DNA of 64,000 nt. Origin: Deltaproteobacteria bacterium (lineage in GTDB: Bacteria > Myxococcota > Kuafuiibacteriia > Kuafuiibacteriales > Kuafuiibacteriaceae). A model generated the notes under the pieces. The model was given only the letters and a program-made list of their open reading frames with translations. It did not search any database and was not told where the DNA came from. The position numbers and the translations under genes are program-made. Within the stretch, counting starts at the first letter, position 1. Each line of letters opens with the position of its first letter. The stretch spans positions 1,148,001 to 1,212,000 of the forward strand of contig JACKEN010000001.1 of assembly GCA_020632995.1 (NCBI GenBank), written 5' to 3'. This document shows positions 1 to 9,135 of the stretch, piece by piece.

Positions 1-326
1 TCCCGGGCCCGGGCGGCGAGGATCTCGAGCAGGGTCATGCGGGAGAGCCCCGAGAAGCCGTGGCCGGTGGAGGTCACGACCTGGCCCCGGTAGTGGATGT
101 CGATGTCGTCCCAGTGGGCGAAGGCCTCGGTGATGCGCTGGTAGGTCTCGGGGTCGGCGGTCTGGAGCTTGCCCAGGGTGGCGTCGGAGAACACCACCCC
201 GAAGCCGAAGGTGTCCCCGAGGCGGTTCCGCTCGTACACCACCACCTGGTGGCTCGGGTCGGCACGCTTCATCAGGATGCCGAAGTACAGGCCCGCGGGG
301 CCGCCGCCGATCGAGACGATCTTCAC
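1..326 (-). CDS. Salicylyl-CoA/2-aminobenzoyl-CoA monooxygenase-like flavoprotein, N-terminal part
   Basis: Only the first 108 or so residues are in the window; the gene runs off the left edge. From a GTG at 326 the protein opens with a Rossmann FAD-binding motif (VKIVSIGGGPAGLYFGILMK), then a YERN stretch and DTFGFGVVFSDATLG. This order is typical of the FAD oxygenases that hydroxylate salicylyl-CoA or 2-aminobenzoyl-CoA in aerobic aromatic degradation. The family assignment rests on the N-terminus alone. It could also be a related FAD oxygenase of the UbiH/PHBH type. The start has no clear Shine-Dalgarno sequence, but the glycine motif begins almost at once, as usual in the family. Confidence 0.75.
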   Translation of the reverse strand, partial: MKIVSIGGGPAGLYFGILMKRADPSHQVVVYERNRLGDTFGFGVVFSDATLGKLQTADPETYQRITEAFAHWDDIDIHYRGQVVTSTGHGFSGLSRMTLLEILAARAR

Positions 327-390
327 CCGGCCGGGGTAGCACCGCGGGCGCTTTCGGACCAGAGGGCGGGCCGCGCGGAACATCGCACCG

Positions 391-1617
391 ATGACGCCGG
401 TTCAAGGCTCAGCCCCAATGCGCCACGGCATCTTCTACCTGTTCTTCAGCGTCGTCGTGGCGCTGGACGTCCTCGCCCACCGCTACCTCTACGTCCGGCT
501 CTTCCGGGATCCAGGGTGGCCTGACGCGGTGCGGCAGGCGGGCCTGGTGCTCTGCGTGCTCCTGGCCGTGCTCATGCCGGCGGGGATCATCCTCTCGCGG
601 TCGCTCCCGCGGGCGTGGGCCCAGCCCCTCGCCCACGCGTCCTTCGCGTGGATGGGCACCGCGTTCTACCTCCTGCTCGTGTTGTTCGCGGTGGACCTCG
701 CCCGGTGGGTGACGGAGGCGGTGCTCCACGTGGGGAACCTCTTCGCGGGCGGCGCGGGCGCGCCGACGGAGGGCACCCTGCCTTCGCCGGAGCGGCGGGC
801 GGTGCTCCAGCAGGCCACCGCGGGGGTGGCGGGGGTGGCGGCGCTGGGCCTGTCGGGCGCGGCGCTCCGCTCGGGGCTGGCCGAGGTCGAGGTGCGGGAC
901 GTCGAGGTCAAGCTCGACAAGCTCCCGCCCGAGCTGAGCGGCCTCAACCTCGTGCAGCTCTCGGACGTGCACGTGGGGCCCACCCTGGGGGCGGGCTTCA
1001 TGCGGAGCGTGGTGGCCAGGACCAACGACCTCAGGCCCGACGCGGTGCTGATCACCGGCGATCTGGTGGATGGCACGGTGGCCCAGCTGCGGGCGCACGT
1101 GGCGCCGCTGGTCAACCTGAAGACCCGCTTCGGGGTCTACTTCGTCACGGGCAACCACGAGTACTACTCGGGGGCCGAGGAGTGGGAGGCCGAGCTGCGC
1201 CGCATGGGGATCCGGGTGCTCCGGAACGAGCGGGTGGCCCTCGGTGATCAGGTGAGCATCGACCTCGGCGGGGTGGACGACGCCAACGCCAACGGCATGG
1301 CCCGGGGGCACGGGGCGGACGTCTCCCGCATCATCGCTGGGCGGGATCCGGAGCGGGCCCTGGTGCTGATGGCGCACCAGCCCAAGCAGATCGACCTCGC
1401 CACCCAGGCGGGGGCGGACCTGCAGCTCTCCGGGCACACCCACGGCGGGCAGCTGTGGCCCTTCAGCGCCATGGTGAAGCTGGCCCAGCCCTACGTGGCG
1501 GGCCTGTACCAGCACGACCCCGCGACCCAGATCTACGTGTCACGGGGCACCGGCTACTGGGGGCCGCCGATGCGGCTGATGGCCCCGGCCGAGATCACGC
1601 GGATCGTCCTGACCTGA
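391..1617 (+). CDS. Membrane-anchored calcineurin-like metallophosphoesterase
   Basis: All metal-binding blocks of the calcineurin-like phosphoesterase fold are visible in order: LSDVHVG (about residues 190-196), TGDLVDG (222-228), TGNHEYY (253-259), the late MAHQP block and SGHTHGGQLWP (about 346-356). The first 115 residues contain about three hydrophobic helices. A further hydrophobic stretch follows an RRAVLQQATAG segment near residue 137, which looks like the twin-arginine-type anchor seen in YkuE/YaeI-like membrane phosphoesterases. The catalytic domain probably lies outside the cytoplasmic membrane. The substrate cannot be told; lipid head groups or lipid A precursors are handled by relatives. 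An alternative start is the ATG at 418. The gene is divergent from the flavoprotein at the left edge. Confidence 0.88.
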   Translation: MTPVQGSAPMRHGIFYLFFSVVVALDVLAHRYLYVRLFRDPGWPDAVRQAGLVLCVLLAVLMPAGIILSRSLPRAWAQPLAHASFAWMGTAFYLLLVLFAVDLARWVTEAVLHVGNLFAGGAGAPTEGTLPSPERRAVLQQATAGVAGVAALGLSGAALRSGLAEVEVRDVEVKLDKLPPELSGLNLVQLSDVHVGPTLGAGFMRSVVARTNDLRPDAVLITGDLVDGTVAQLRAHVAPLVNLKTRFGVYFVTGNHEYYSGAEEWEAELRRMGIRVLRNERVALGDQVSIDLGGVDDANANGMARGHGADVSRIIAGRDPERALVLMAHQPKQIDLATQAGADLQLSGHTHGGQLWPFSAMVKLAQPYVAGLYQHDPATQIYVSRGTGYWGPPMRLMAPAEITRIVLT

Positions 1618-1638
1618 GCCCGGTGTTATAGGGGAAGG

Positions 1639-1818
1639 GTGGCCCGGCCGCCCTCGCTCCCGTTCCCGCAGAGCCTCTGCCACCGGTGCGTGGGGTGCCG
1701 CTACGTGGTGAGCGCCAAGGGGTCCACCTTCTTGATGTGCGAGCGCCTCCCGACGCGGTACCTGCCGCAACCGGTCTTGCGGTGCCCGGCCTTCCTGGCC
1801 CGAGAGGACGGCCGGTGA
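1639..1818 (+). CDS. Small CxxC-containing protein of a myxobacterial type
   Basis: A 59-residue ORF from a GTG at 1639, preceded by a purine-rich GGGGAAGG stretch. It holds LCHRCVGCRYV, then STFLMCERLP and VLRCPAF: five Cys in all, spaced like a small zinc ribbon. I recall similar short proteins with a CHRC block and a later FxxC block in other myxobacteria, but no function is known to me. Its TGA overlaps the GTG of the next gene (GTGA), so the two are probably translationally coupled. Codon third positions are strongly G/C, as expected for a real gene here. The role is unknown; metal binding is an inference from the cysteines. Confidence 0.68.
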   Translation: MARPPSLPFPQSLCHRCVGCRYVVSAKGSTFLMCERLPTRYLPQPVLRCPAFLAREDGR

Positions 1819-2963
1819 GGGCCTGGATTGCGGGCCTGCTCCTGCTCGCCGGGTGCACCCAGGGGCTCCGGACGGTGGGGGGCGAGTGCCGCCTGAACAG
1901 CGACTGCGAGGCGCCGCTGTTCTGCGTCGAACGGGAGTGCGTCCCCCAGTGCCGCGAAGACCGGGACTGCGCCGACAAGCAGGTCTGCCGGGGCCAGCTC
2001 TGCGTCGAGCCGGAGCCCGGCCAGAACGCCTGCGCCGCCACCAGCGACTGCCCTGTCAACCAGACCTGCATCGGCGGGATCTGCGAGGCGCTGATCCTGA
2101 ACACCCTGGACGCCGGGGTGGAGCTGGACGACGGCGGGGTGGCCCCGGACGCCGGGCCGGACGGGGGCGTGGTGCCGGACGCGGGGGTCGACGCCGGGGT
2201 CGGCGGGCTCCCCTATGGGGCGGTCTGCGCCGCGGCGAGCGAGTGCGCCTCGGGGCTCTGCCTCGGCCCCGCCGGCGCCACGAGCGGGCGCTGCACGAAG
2301 CCCTGCGCGGTCAACGCGGATTGCACCTACCCGGACACCTGCGCCGACGTCCCGGGGGCGGGGCGCCTGTGCGCCACCACCCAGGCCGGCGGCCAGCCGG
2401 GCGACCCATGCCCCAACGGCGACGCGGACTGCGCGTCGGGCATCTGCCTGCAGCTGTCGAGCACTCGCAGCTTCTGCACCCAGCCCTGCGCGCCGCTCCC
2501 CACCTGCCCGGTCGGGCTCACCTGCGCCCCGGTGCCGGACGGCCAGGGCGGGGCGGTGACAGTCTGCGTCCCCGGCGGGGCGGGGGAGGGCTTCGGGGGC
2601 GCGTGCGCTCGGGCCGCGGACTGCGCCACCGGCCTCTGCATCGGGGTGCCGAGCACCGGCCAGGGGGTCTGCACCAGCACCTGCGATCAGATCCCGTGCC
2701 CCGCGGGCTACAGCTGCCTCGCGGTGGACGACGGTCAGGGTGGGGTGGCCCAGGTCTGCGCGCCGGGCGGCGCGGTGGGCGGGGCCTACGGCGACACCTG
2801 CACCGGGGCGTCCTCGTGCCAGAGCGGCCTGTGCCTGAACGACGCGCGCCTCGGCGGGGCGTACTGCACGCTGCCTTGCGTCCGCGACGCGGACTGCGCC
2901 GCGATCAACGGCCTGGTGTGCGTGCGGCTCAGCAGCGGCGAGCAGGTCTGCGCGCTGCCCTGA
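1815..2963 (+). CDS. Cys-rich repeat lipoprotein
   Basis: The GTG at 1815 gives a very short lipoprotein signal (VRAWIAGLLLLAGC) with the acylated Cys at residue 14. A longer ORF extends upstream in the same frame but would bury this signal, so I chose 1815. The mature protein has two small modules of the form CRxDxDC, then an Asp/Gly/Ala-rich linker (about residues 98-130). After that come four modules starting YGxxC or FGxxC, each with SGLC/TGLC and a following CxxxC pattern. Such disulfide-rich repeat lipoproteins are abundant in myxobacteria and probably sit on the outer membrane. No enzymatic motif is present. It overlaps the small Cys protein by four bases. Confidence 0.85.
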   Translation: MRAWIAGLLLLAGCTQGLRTVGGECRLNSDCEAPLFCVERECVPQCREDRDCADKQVCRGQLCVEPEPGQNACAATSDCPVNQTCIGGICEALILNTLDAGVELDDGGVAPDAGPDGGVVPDAGVDAGVGGLPYGAVCAAASECASGLCLGPAGATSGRCTKPCAVNADCTYPDTCADVPGAGRLCATTQAGGQPGDPCPNGDADCASGICLQLSSTRSFCTQPCAPLPTCPVGLTCAPVPDGQGGAVTVCVPGGAGEGFGGACARAADCATGLCIGVPSTGQGVCTSTCDQIPCPAGYSCLAVDDGQGGVAQVCAPGGAVGGAYGDTCTGASSCQSGLCLNDARLGGAYCTLPCVRDADCAAINGLVCVRLSSGEQVCALP

Positions 2964-2975
2964 GGTCGCGCACCC

Positions 2976-3944
2976 TCAGCGCGAGAGCCAGCTGCCGGTC
3001 CGCATGCACTCCTCGTACGGGAGCCACTCCCGGGTGATCAGGTCGACGCACCGCGGGAGGGGGACGTGGGGCCAGATCTCGGCGTTGAACCTGGCGTTGA
3101 GCAGGGCCATGGTGTCCATCGCCACCAGGCGCACCTCCGAACCCACCCGCGCCGTCCCGCGGCGCCACTGGGGGGGCATCAGCGGGACGCAGGCGTCCTG
3201 TGGGCCTCCCGGGGGGCCGCAATCGTCCTTGCAGAGAAAGCCGGGCGCCCACCGCGGGCACGGCGGTCTCACAGGATCGCACGGCATCGTGTACGGCCTG
3301 CTGGTCACCGGGATGGTGCTCCTCGGGAGGTCCCGCCAGAGCGCGTCCAGCTCGGCGTCGGTCATCGGCACGTCCGCCTCGGTGAGGCTGCCGCGGAGGC
3401 CGTCTGGGGCCCTGAACTCGGTCACGTAGTCGCGGCCGTCCTTCGTGGTCTTCCACTTCGGTCCGAGGGCGTCCCGCCAGAACGGGTCTGCGAGGAGGGG
3501 GCGGAGGTCGGGGTGGGCGGTGCGCGCGATCAAGGGCCCTGAGGCCACGCGGGAGATCCTGGCAAACGCGTCATACGCGCGCTTCCACTCGTCGGCGCGC
3601 TCACTCGTCGAGAGACCCCTGAAGCGGAGGGTGCACGCCTCGACCGCGTGGCTCGCGTCGAGGCTGCAGCTCCAGCCGTCGAGCTCGTCGGCCAGCGCGG
3701 TCAGGGTCTCGAGGTCGGGCGTCCCGGCCTCGAAGTCGGGGGTCGGCTTCGAGGCGCGGAAGGGGTACACGCCGCTGGGTATGCGCGGGGTCGGGGCGGC
3801 GAAGCCGGGGGGGAAGCGGCAGGCGGCCAGGCGGTCCGGCGGCGGGGTGCGCCAGCGGGCGGCGGCCAGGGCCGCGACCGTGGCGGTCAGGATCAGGGCG
3901 GCGGCCGGGAGGACCATTCGGCCTCGCACGCGGGGGCGTCGCAT
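2976..3944 (-). CDS. Uncharacterised protein with N-terminal membrane anchor or signal
   Basis: A 322-residue protein that I do not recognise. It begins with basic residues (MRRPRVRGRM) and one hydrophobic helix at about residues 11-29, so it is anchored in or exported across the inner membrane. The rest is Pro/Arg/Asp rich with scattered Cys, including a cluster CDPVRPPCPRW and LCKDDCGPPGG near residues 215-240, which would suit disulfides outside the cytoplasm. Third-position G/C bias and the lack of competing ORFs on the other strand support coding. It converges with the Cys-rich lipoprotein gene, with only 12 bases between them. Confidence 0.7.
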   Translation of the reverse strand: MRRPRVRGRMVLPAAALILTATVAALAAARWRTPPPDRLAACRFPPGFAAPTPRIPSGVYPFRASKPTPDFEAGTPDLETLTALADELDGWSCSLDASHAVEACTLRFRGLSTSERADEWKRAYDAFARISRVASGPLIARTAHPDLRPLLADPFWRDALGPKWKTTKDGRDYVTEFRAPDGLRGSLTEADVPMTDAELDALWRDLPRSTIPVTSRPYTMPCDPVRPPCPRWAPGFLCKDDCGPPGGPQDACVPLMPPQWRRGTARVGSEVRLVAMDTMALLNARFNAEIWPHVPLPRCVDLITREWLPYEECMRTGSWLSR

Positions 3945-3986
3945 GCCGGGGGAACGGTCGAGGGTGCCCGAGGATCTACGCGAACG

Positions 3987-5441
3987 TCAGATCCGGCGCA
4001 CCACCTCGGCGATCAGGCCGACCCCGTAGCCGGTGCCCCGCTCGTTCCGGAAGCTCGGGCCGGCGAGGTCGACGTGCAGCCAGCGGGCGCGGGTGTCCTC
4101 GATGTGGTTGTAGACGAACTGGGCCGCGCAGCTGGACTGGGCGTTGGCCCGGTTCTTCACCGAGTTCTTCATGTCCGCCACCGCGCTCTTGAACTCCGGC
4201 TTGTAGAACTCGGGAGCGAAGGGCAGCGGGTGCACGAGGTCGCCCGAGATGAAGCCCGCTTGCACCGCGATGGCCTCGAGCGGGCCGTCGTTGCTCATCA
4301 CCGCGGCGTGGTTCGAGCCGGTGGCGATCATCTGCGCCCCGGTGAGGGTGGCGGCGTCGATGATCACGTCCGCCTTCAGCTCGCGGGCGGCGTAGCTCAC
4401 CCCGTCCCCGAGCAGCAGGCGCCCCTCGGCGTCGGTGTTGTTGATCTCCACCGTCTTGCCGGAGTGCAGGGTGAGGATGTCGTCGGGCTTGTAGCTCCCG
4501 GGGCCGATCGCGTTCTCGGCCATGCACATCACGAGCGAGACGGTGTGGTTGGTGGCCTTGCTCCTGGCCAGCACCCGGAACGCGCCCAGCACCGCGGCGG
4601 AGCCGCCCATGTCGCACTTCATGGTCTCCATCGCGCCCCGCGGCTTCAGGTGCAGGCCGCCGGTGTCGAAGGTGACGCCCTTGCCGACGAGGGCGACGTG
4701 GGTACCGGACGGGTTGGCCGGGGTGTACGTGGCCACCAGCATCCGGGGCGCGACCGCGGCCGCCTTGCCGACCCCGTAGATGCCGCCAAGGCCCTTCGCC
4801 ACCAGGTCATCGCCGACGATGACCTCGATCGTCACCCCGGCCACGCCGTCCAGGAGCGCCTGGGCCTCGGCGGCCAGGGCCTCGGGGTGGAGGTCGGAGG
4901 GGGCGGTGTCGACGAGGCGGGCCGCGGCCTGCACCGAGTGCAAGTGCTCCTTCGCTTCGGTCGAGAGCTTCAAGGGGGCGCCGTCCGGGCCGAGCACGAC
5001 GAGGCTCACGCGGTTGTGAGTGCCGGTCTGCTTGCGCTCGTAGTCCGGGAAGGCGCGCGCCACCGCGCCGAGCGCCCCGGCGAGGTGGGCCTCGTCGGCG
5101 AGCCAGAGGAACAGGGCGGCGCGCTTGTCGCTGCCGACGCCGGCCGAAGAGACGACCTTGTGCACGGCGTCGGGGCGGCCGGGTGCGGTGTAGCGAGAGC
5201 CCCCGTCGGGGATCACGCCGACCCAGAGGCGGCCGGGCTCGCCCCCGGTGAGGGTGCTGGCGACGCTGCCGTGGTCACCGGGCTTGGTGGCCTTCACCAG
5301 CTCGCCCACGAGCTTGCTCACCTTCGGGCTGAACAGGCGGGGCAGCTTCTGCTTGAAGGTGGCGGCGGAGGCCACCAGCAGCGCGCTCTCGGCCCCTTTG
5401 AGGGCAGAGGCGGGATCCTTGGCCAGGACGATTCGGCTCAC
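3987..5441 (-). CDS. pepA: Leucyl aminopeptidase (M17 family)
   Basis: The C-terminal half carries the M17 signature NTDAEGRL and the metal/catalytic block VALVGKGVTFDTGG...KCDMGGSAAV, so both zinc-binding clusters and the catalytic Lys and Arg are present. The enzyme releases N-terminal amino acids from peptides in the cytoplasm. The N-terminal domain (about 160 residues) is poorly conserved, as usual in this family. I chose the GTG at 5441 (reading VSRIVLAKDP); another in-frame GTG at 5483 would add 14 residues. Neither has a strong Shine-Dalgarno. About 490 residues is normal for the family. The gene is divergent from the small lipoprotein at 5535, and the 93 bases between should hold both promoters. 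Confidence 0.93.
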   Translation of the reverse strand: MSRIVLAKDPASALKGAESALLVASAATFKQKLPRLFSPKVSKLVGELVKATKPGDHGSVASTLTGGEPGRLWVGVIPDGGSRYTAPGRPDAVHKVVSSAGVGSDKRAALFLWLADEAHLAGALGAVARAFPDYERKQTGTHNRVSLVVLGPDGAPLKLSTEAKEHLHSVQAAARLVDTAPSDLHPEALAAEAQALLDGVAGVTIEVIVGDDLVAKGLGGIYGVGKAAAVAPRMLVATYTPANPSGTHVALVGKGVTFDTGGLHLKPRGAMETMKCDMGGSAAVLGAFRVLARSKATNHTVSLVMCMAENAIGPGSYKPDDILTLHSGKTVEINNTDAEGRLLLGDGVSYAARELKADVIIDAATLTGAQMIATGSNHAAVMSNDGPLEAIAVQAGFISGDLVHPLPFAPEFYKPEFKSAVADMKNSVKNRANAQSSCAAQFVYNHIEDTRARWLHVDLAGPSFRNERGTGYGVGLIAEVVRRI

Positions 5442-5534
5442 GACCGCGGAGTATGCCCGGGGATGGCCCCCGGCGAAAGCCACGGTCCCCGGACGAGGAT
5501 GACTTTGGCCTCGGGTTGGTGTACGCCGCCCCTC

Positions 5535-5783
5535 GTGCGTATCATTCGAGTCGCCATCCTCACCCTCGGCCTCGCCGCCCTCGGCATGGCCTGTAAGAGC
5601 GGGACCATGCAGGACATCAAGTCCGGCGCCAAGGACGAGGCCTGCAAGCAGAGCTGCGAAGAGGCCCGCGTGAAGTGCCAGGACGCCTGCGAGAAGGATC
5701 TCGAGGCCGACCAGGACGCCTGCAAGCTGGCCTGTGACACCGCGAAGGACAAGTGCGCCAAGGAGTGCAGCCAGGAGGGCTAG
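5535..5783 (+). CDS. Small Cys-rich lipoprotein
   Basis: An 82-residue protein from a GTG at 5535. The signal peptide RIIRVAILTLGLAALGMAC ends in a lipobox, with the acylated Cys near residue 20. The mature part is highly charged and helical, with evenly spaced Cys pairs (ACKQSCEEARVKCQDAC, ACKLACDTAKDKCAKEC). The C-x3-C periodicity suggests a helical hairpin held by disulfides. A much longer ORF in the same frame starts near 3648, but it is only antisense to pepA. The function is unknown; a small periplasmic or outer-membrane structural lipoprotein is likely. Confidence 0.75.
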   Translation: MRIIRVAILTLGLAALGMACKSGTMQDIKSGAKDEACKQSCEEARVKCQDACEKDLEADQDACKLACDTAKDKCAKECSQEG

Positions 5784-5848
5784 CCCCGCGCGGGAGACCC
5801 GACGGTCTCCCGATGGTCCTGAAGCGGCCGAGAGGGCACGGTGCCGGT

Positions 5849-6973
5849 GTGCGTCGCGTCCTCCTGCCGCTGACCGTCCTGCTCGCGGGCTGCCCCCAGC
5901 AAGTCGTCGTCCTCGATGACGCGGGCGTCGGCCTGGACGCCTCCGGGTCCGACTCGGGGGTGGTCGACACCGGCGTCCCCGAGCAGGACTCCGGGGTCGC
6001 CGAGCAGGACTCCGGGATCGCCGACTCCGGTTCGCCCACCGATGCGGGTGAGGGCCCCGACGCGGGGGGCCGTCCGCCCAGCTTCACCTGGACCCGCGTC
6101 AGCTTGGGGACCTTCGACCGCACCGTCTACGCGGTCTGGGGTCGCTCCCGCGGAGAGGTCTACCTCGGGACCTCGGCCGGCATCCTGCTGCGCCTCGGCG
6201 GCGGGGGGCTGGAGCGGCTCTGGCAGAGCCCCAGCAACTTCGACATCGTCGCCATCTGGGGCACCCCGACCCGCATGTTCGTGGCGGACAGGAGCAACCT
6301 CTACGTGAGCGACGACGGCTTCGCCACGCCCCCCACCGCGTACTCGGTGGGTTGGTCGATCGGCGGCATGCACGGCCTCTCGGACGACCTCGTCTACCTG
6401 GTGGCCGAACAGAACTCGAGCCGCGGCCTGTACCGCTTCAACGGGACCGCGGTGGAGGAGGTCGCGAGCGACCTGCAGGTCGCGTCGGTGAACGGCGTCC
6501 TGGCCGAGCCCGGGCCCCAGGTGCGGATCGCGAGCAACGGCCGCGTCGTCCTCTACGACGGGGTGGGGACGCGGGACGAGGCGGCGGACTGGCCCCCCGG
6601 CTGGAGCACCGCGACCATCGCGAACTTCTTCATCTACGACATCGAGGCCACCGGGGCGGGCCGGTTCGCGGTGGGCAGCCAGGGCGGTATCCTGGGCCAG
6701 GAGCAAGGCACCTGGCACTTCGTGCGGGATCCGTCGGGCAGCGACGACTTCGAGACCATCGCCAGCGTCGGCGACACCATCCTGGCGGCGGGCGAGCCGA
6801 TCGGCGGGCACCCGATCTGGTGGCGCGGGCCCCAGGGCTGGTTCCCGGATCCGTACGCGGGCAACGACGTGGTCTTCGACGCCTGGTTCGCGGACGGTGA
6901 CCAGGTCTTCGTGGTGGGCTTTCCGCGCAGCTCGTCCACCGGCCTCGTCCTTCGGGGTGATCGCGACCCATGA
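5849..6973 (+). CDS. Lipoprotein with Asp/Ser linker and propeller-like domain
   Basis: The GTG at 5849 gives the short signal VRRVLLPLTVLLAGC with a lipobox, matching the style of other lipoproteins here; an ATG at 5813 would put 27 residues before the Cys. After the Cys there is a low-complexity linker of repeated DSGV/EQDSG units. The rest is made of short beta-rich repeats (VYAVWGRSRGEVYLGTSAG, VAIWGTPTRMFVADRSNLYV and similar) that resemble a beta-propeller of the kind used in myxobacterial surface proteins. No catalytic motif is seen. Its stop overlaps the start of the M1 peptidase gene (ATGA), so it heads a translationally coupled run. Confidence 0.8.
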   Translation: MRRVLLPLTVLLAGCPQQVVVLDDAGVGLDASGSDSGVVDTGVPEQDSGVAEQDSGIADSGSPTDAGEGPDAGGRPPSFTWTRVSLGTFDRTVYAVWGRSRGEVYLGTSAGILLRLGGGGLERLWQSPSNFDIVAIWGTPTRMFVADRSNLYVSDDGFATPPTAYSVGWSIGGMHGLSDDLVYLVAEQNSSRGLYRFNGTAVEEVASDLQVASVNGVLAEPGPQVRIASNGRVVLYDGVGTRDEAADWPPGWSTATIANFFIYDIEATGAGRFAVGSQGGILGQEQGTWHFVRDPSGSDDFETIASVGDTILAAGEPIGGHPIWWRGPQGWFPDPYAGNDVVFDAWFADGDQVFVVGFPRSSSTGLVLRGDRDP

Positions 6974-9135
6974 GCCCCGGCTGGGTGCTGGCGCTGGCCC
7001 TGTTGGGCCCGGCCGAGGCCGAGCCCGGGATCGAGCGGGCGAACCCGAGCGCGGCGCCGCTCAGGGCGCAGCTGCTGGACGACGGCAGCGCCAACTACGC
7101 GCCGGTGGTGGACTACGGCCTCGAGGTGACCCTCGACCCCTCGACCCACGGGCTCACCGGGCGGGGGCGGGTGCAGTGGCGGAACCGCGGCACCGCGCCG
7201 GTGCGGGCGCTTTGGTGGCACCTGTACCTGAACGCCTTCCGCAACACGCGCTCCACGTTCCTCAGGGAGAGCGGTGGGGGGCACCGCAGCGACAAGCGCA
7301 CCGACGGTGACTTCGGCTTCGTGGAGGTCACCCAGATGCAGGCTGGCCTGCCGGGGGCGGCGCCGGTGGACATCCTGGCCGGCCGCACCTGGGAGCACCC
7401 GGACGACGACAACGCGGAGGACCGTACGGTCATGCGGACCCCGCTCCCCTTCGAGGTGCCGGCGGACGGGGTGGTGGAGGTCAGCTTCGAGTGGAGCGCG
7501 CGGCTCCCGCACGTCTTCGCGCGCTCCGGCTACCACGGCACCTTCCACATGGTCGCCCAGTGGTTCCCGAAGCTGGGGGTGCTGCAACAGACCTTTCAGC
7601 GGGCGGAGGCGCCGCCCCTCGACGCCTACGGGGAGCCGGCCTGGAACTGCCACCAGTACCACGCCCACAGCGAGTACTTCGCCGACTACGGGCGCTTCCG
7701 GGTGGCGATCACCGTGCCCGAGGCCTACCAGGTGGGCGCGACCGGGGCGCAGGTGGGCCGCGCCGACGGGCCCGACGGGCTCGTGACCTGGGAGTACCTC
7801 CAGGACGCGGTGCACGACTTCGCGTGGACCGCCGATCCCCGCTTCGTCCGCCTCACCCGGCGCTTCACCGACGCCGAGGTCACCGCGGGGGAGCGCAAGG
7901 AGGCGGCGGCTCGGCTGGACCTGGTGCAAGAGGACCTGCGGTTGTCCGACGTCGAGGTGACCGCGCTCCTGCAGCCCGAGCACGCACAGTACGCGGAGCG
8001 GTACTTCGCCGCGGTGTTCAGCGCGCTGAAGTGGTTCGGCCTGTGGTACGGCGCCTACCCGTACCGGACCCTGACCGTGGTGGACGGCCCGCGGGGGGCG
8101 GGGGGCGCGATGGGGATGGAGTACCCGACGCTGATCACCGGCGGGGTGTCGTGGCCGGCCCCCGCGCGGGTGCCGCGCCCGGAGTCGGTCACCGTGCACG
8201 AGTTCGGCCACCAGTACTGGTACGGGCTGGTGGGCACGAACGAGTTCGAGGAGTCCTGGCTCGACGAGGGCTTCAACACCTACAGCACCGGCAAGGTGCT
8301 CGACCGGGCCTACGGCCCCTTCGTGATGGCCCCGCGGGTGCTCGGGGTGCCGCTGTTGCCGTGGTTCTCCCGCTTCGAGGTGAGCCAGACCGACGTCTTC
8401 CGCTTCGGCCTCATGGCCTCGCCCGACCGCGATCAGGTAGTGCGAAACGCGTGGAGCTACCTCGACGGCCGCTCCTACGGCGTGAACTCGTACCCCCGCG
8501 CGGGCGCGGTGCTGAGCCAGCTCGAGGTGCTCCTGTCACCCCGGGTGATGGCCCAGACCATGCGCCTGTACCACCTGCGCTGGCGCTACCGGCACCCCAC
8601 CACCCGGGACTTCATCCAGGTGGCGGAGGAGGTCTCGGGCCGCGATCTGCAAGCCTTCTTTCAGCGCGCGATCTACACCCCCGGCAAGGTGGACTACGGG
8701 GTCGAGGGGCTGAGCTCGAAGCAGCCCCCCGCGCGCGAGGGCTTGTTCGAGGATCCGGCCGGGCCGCCTGGGCGCTTGCCCGCCGAGGTCGAGCGCGCGT
8801 CCTCACTCGACCCCAGTGCCGCTTGGGAGACCGAGGTGCTGGTGGTGCGGCACGGCGACGTGCCCTTCGCCCATGGGCTCGAGGTCCGCTTCACCGATGG
8901 CTCCACCCAGAGCGCGCTCTGGGACGGCCGCTACCGGTGGCAGCGCTTCCGCTTCACGAGCGCGGCCGAGGCGGAGTCGGCGCACCTGTACCCGGACGCG
9001 CCGATGCTCCTCGACGCCTCGCCCACCAACGACACCCGCCGGCGGAGCGCCGACGCGGGGGCGGCGATGACCTGGGGCAGCACCGCCCTGTACGTGCTCC
9101 AGACCGTGCTGGACGCCCTGGGGGGCCTCCTATGA
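6970..9135 (+). CDS. Secreted M1-family (gluzincin) metallopeptidase
   Basis: The zinc site is complete: HEFGH at residues 410-414 and the third ligand Glu at 433 in SWLDEGFNTY, which fits the HExxH-x18-E rule of family M1. A GGAMGMEYP block about 30 residues before it corresponds to the exopeptidase/substrate loop. The N-terminus (MSPGWVLALALLGPAEAEPG) is a plausible signal peptide, so the enzyme probably acts in the periplasm or outside. It has 721 residues with an N-terminal beta-sandwich and a C-terminal extra domain. It is translationally coupled to the lipoprotein gene before it and the membrane protein after it. Confidence 0.92.
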   Translation: MSPGWVLALALLGPAEAEPGIERANPSAAPLRAQLLDDGSANYAPVVDYGLEVTLDPSTHGLTGRGRVQWRNRGTAPVRALWWHLYLNAFRNTRSTFLRESGGGHRSDKRTDGDFGFVEVTQMQAGLPGAAPVDILAGRTWEHPDDDNAEDRTVMRTPLPFEVPADGVVEVSFEWSARLPHVFARSGYHGTFHMVAQWFPKLGVLQQTFQRAEAPPLDAYGEPAWNCHQYHAHSEYFADYGRFRVAITVPEAYQVGATGAQVGRADGPDGLVTWEYLQDAVHDFAWTADPRFVRLTRRFTDAEVTAGERKEAAARLDLVQEDLRLSDVEVTALLQPEHAQYAERYFAAVFSALKWFGLWYGAYPYRTLTVVDGPRGAGGAMGMEYPTLITGGVSWPAPARVPRPESVTVHEFGHQYWYGLVGTNEFEESWLDEGFNTYSTGKVLDRAYGPFVMAPRVLGVPLLPWFSRFEVSQTDVFRFGLMASPDRDQVVRNAWSYLDGRSYGVNSYPRAGAVLSQLEVLLSPRVMAQTMRLYHLRWRYRHPTTRDFIQVAEEVSGRDLQAFFQRAIYTPGKVDYGVEGLSSKQPPAREGLFEDPAGPPGRLPAEVERASSLDPSAAWETEVLVVRHGDVPFAHGLEVRFTDGSTQSALWDGRYRWQRFRFTSAAEAESAHLYPDAPMLLDASPTNDTRRRSADAGAAMTWGSTALYVLQTVLDALGGLL

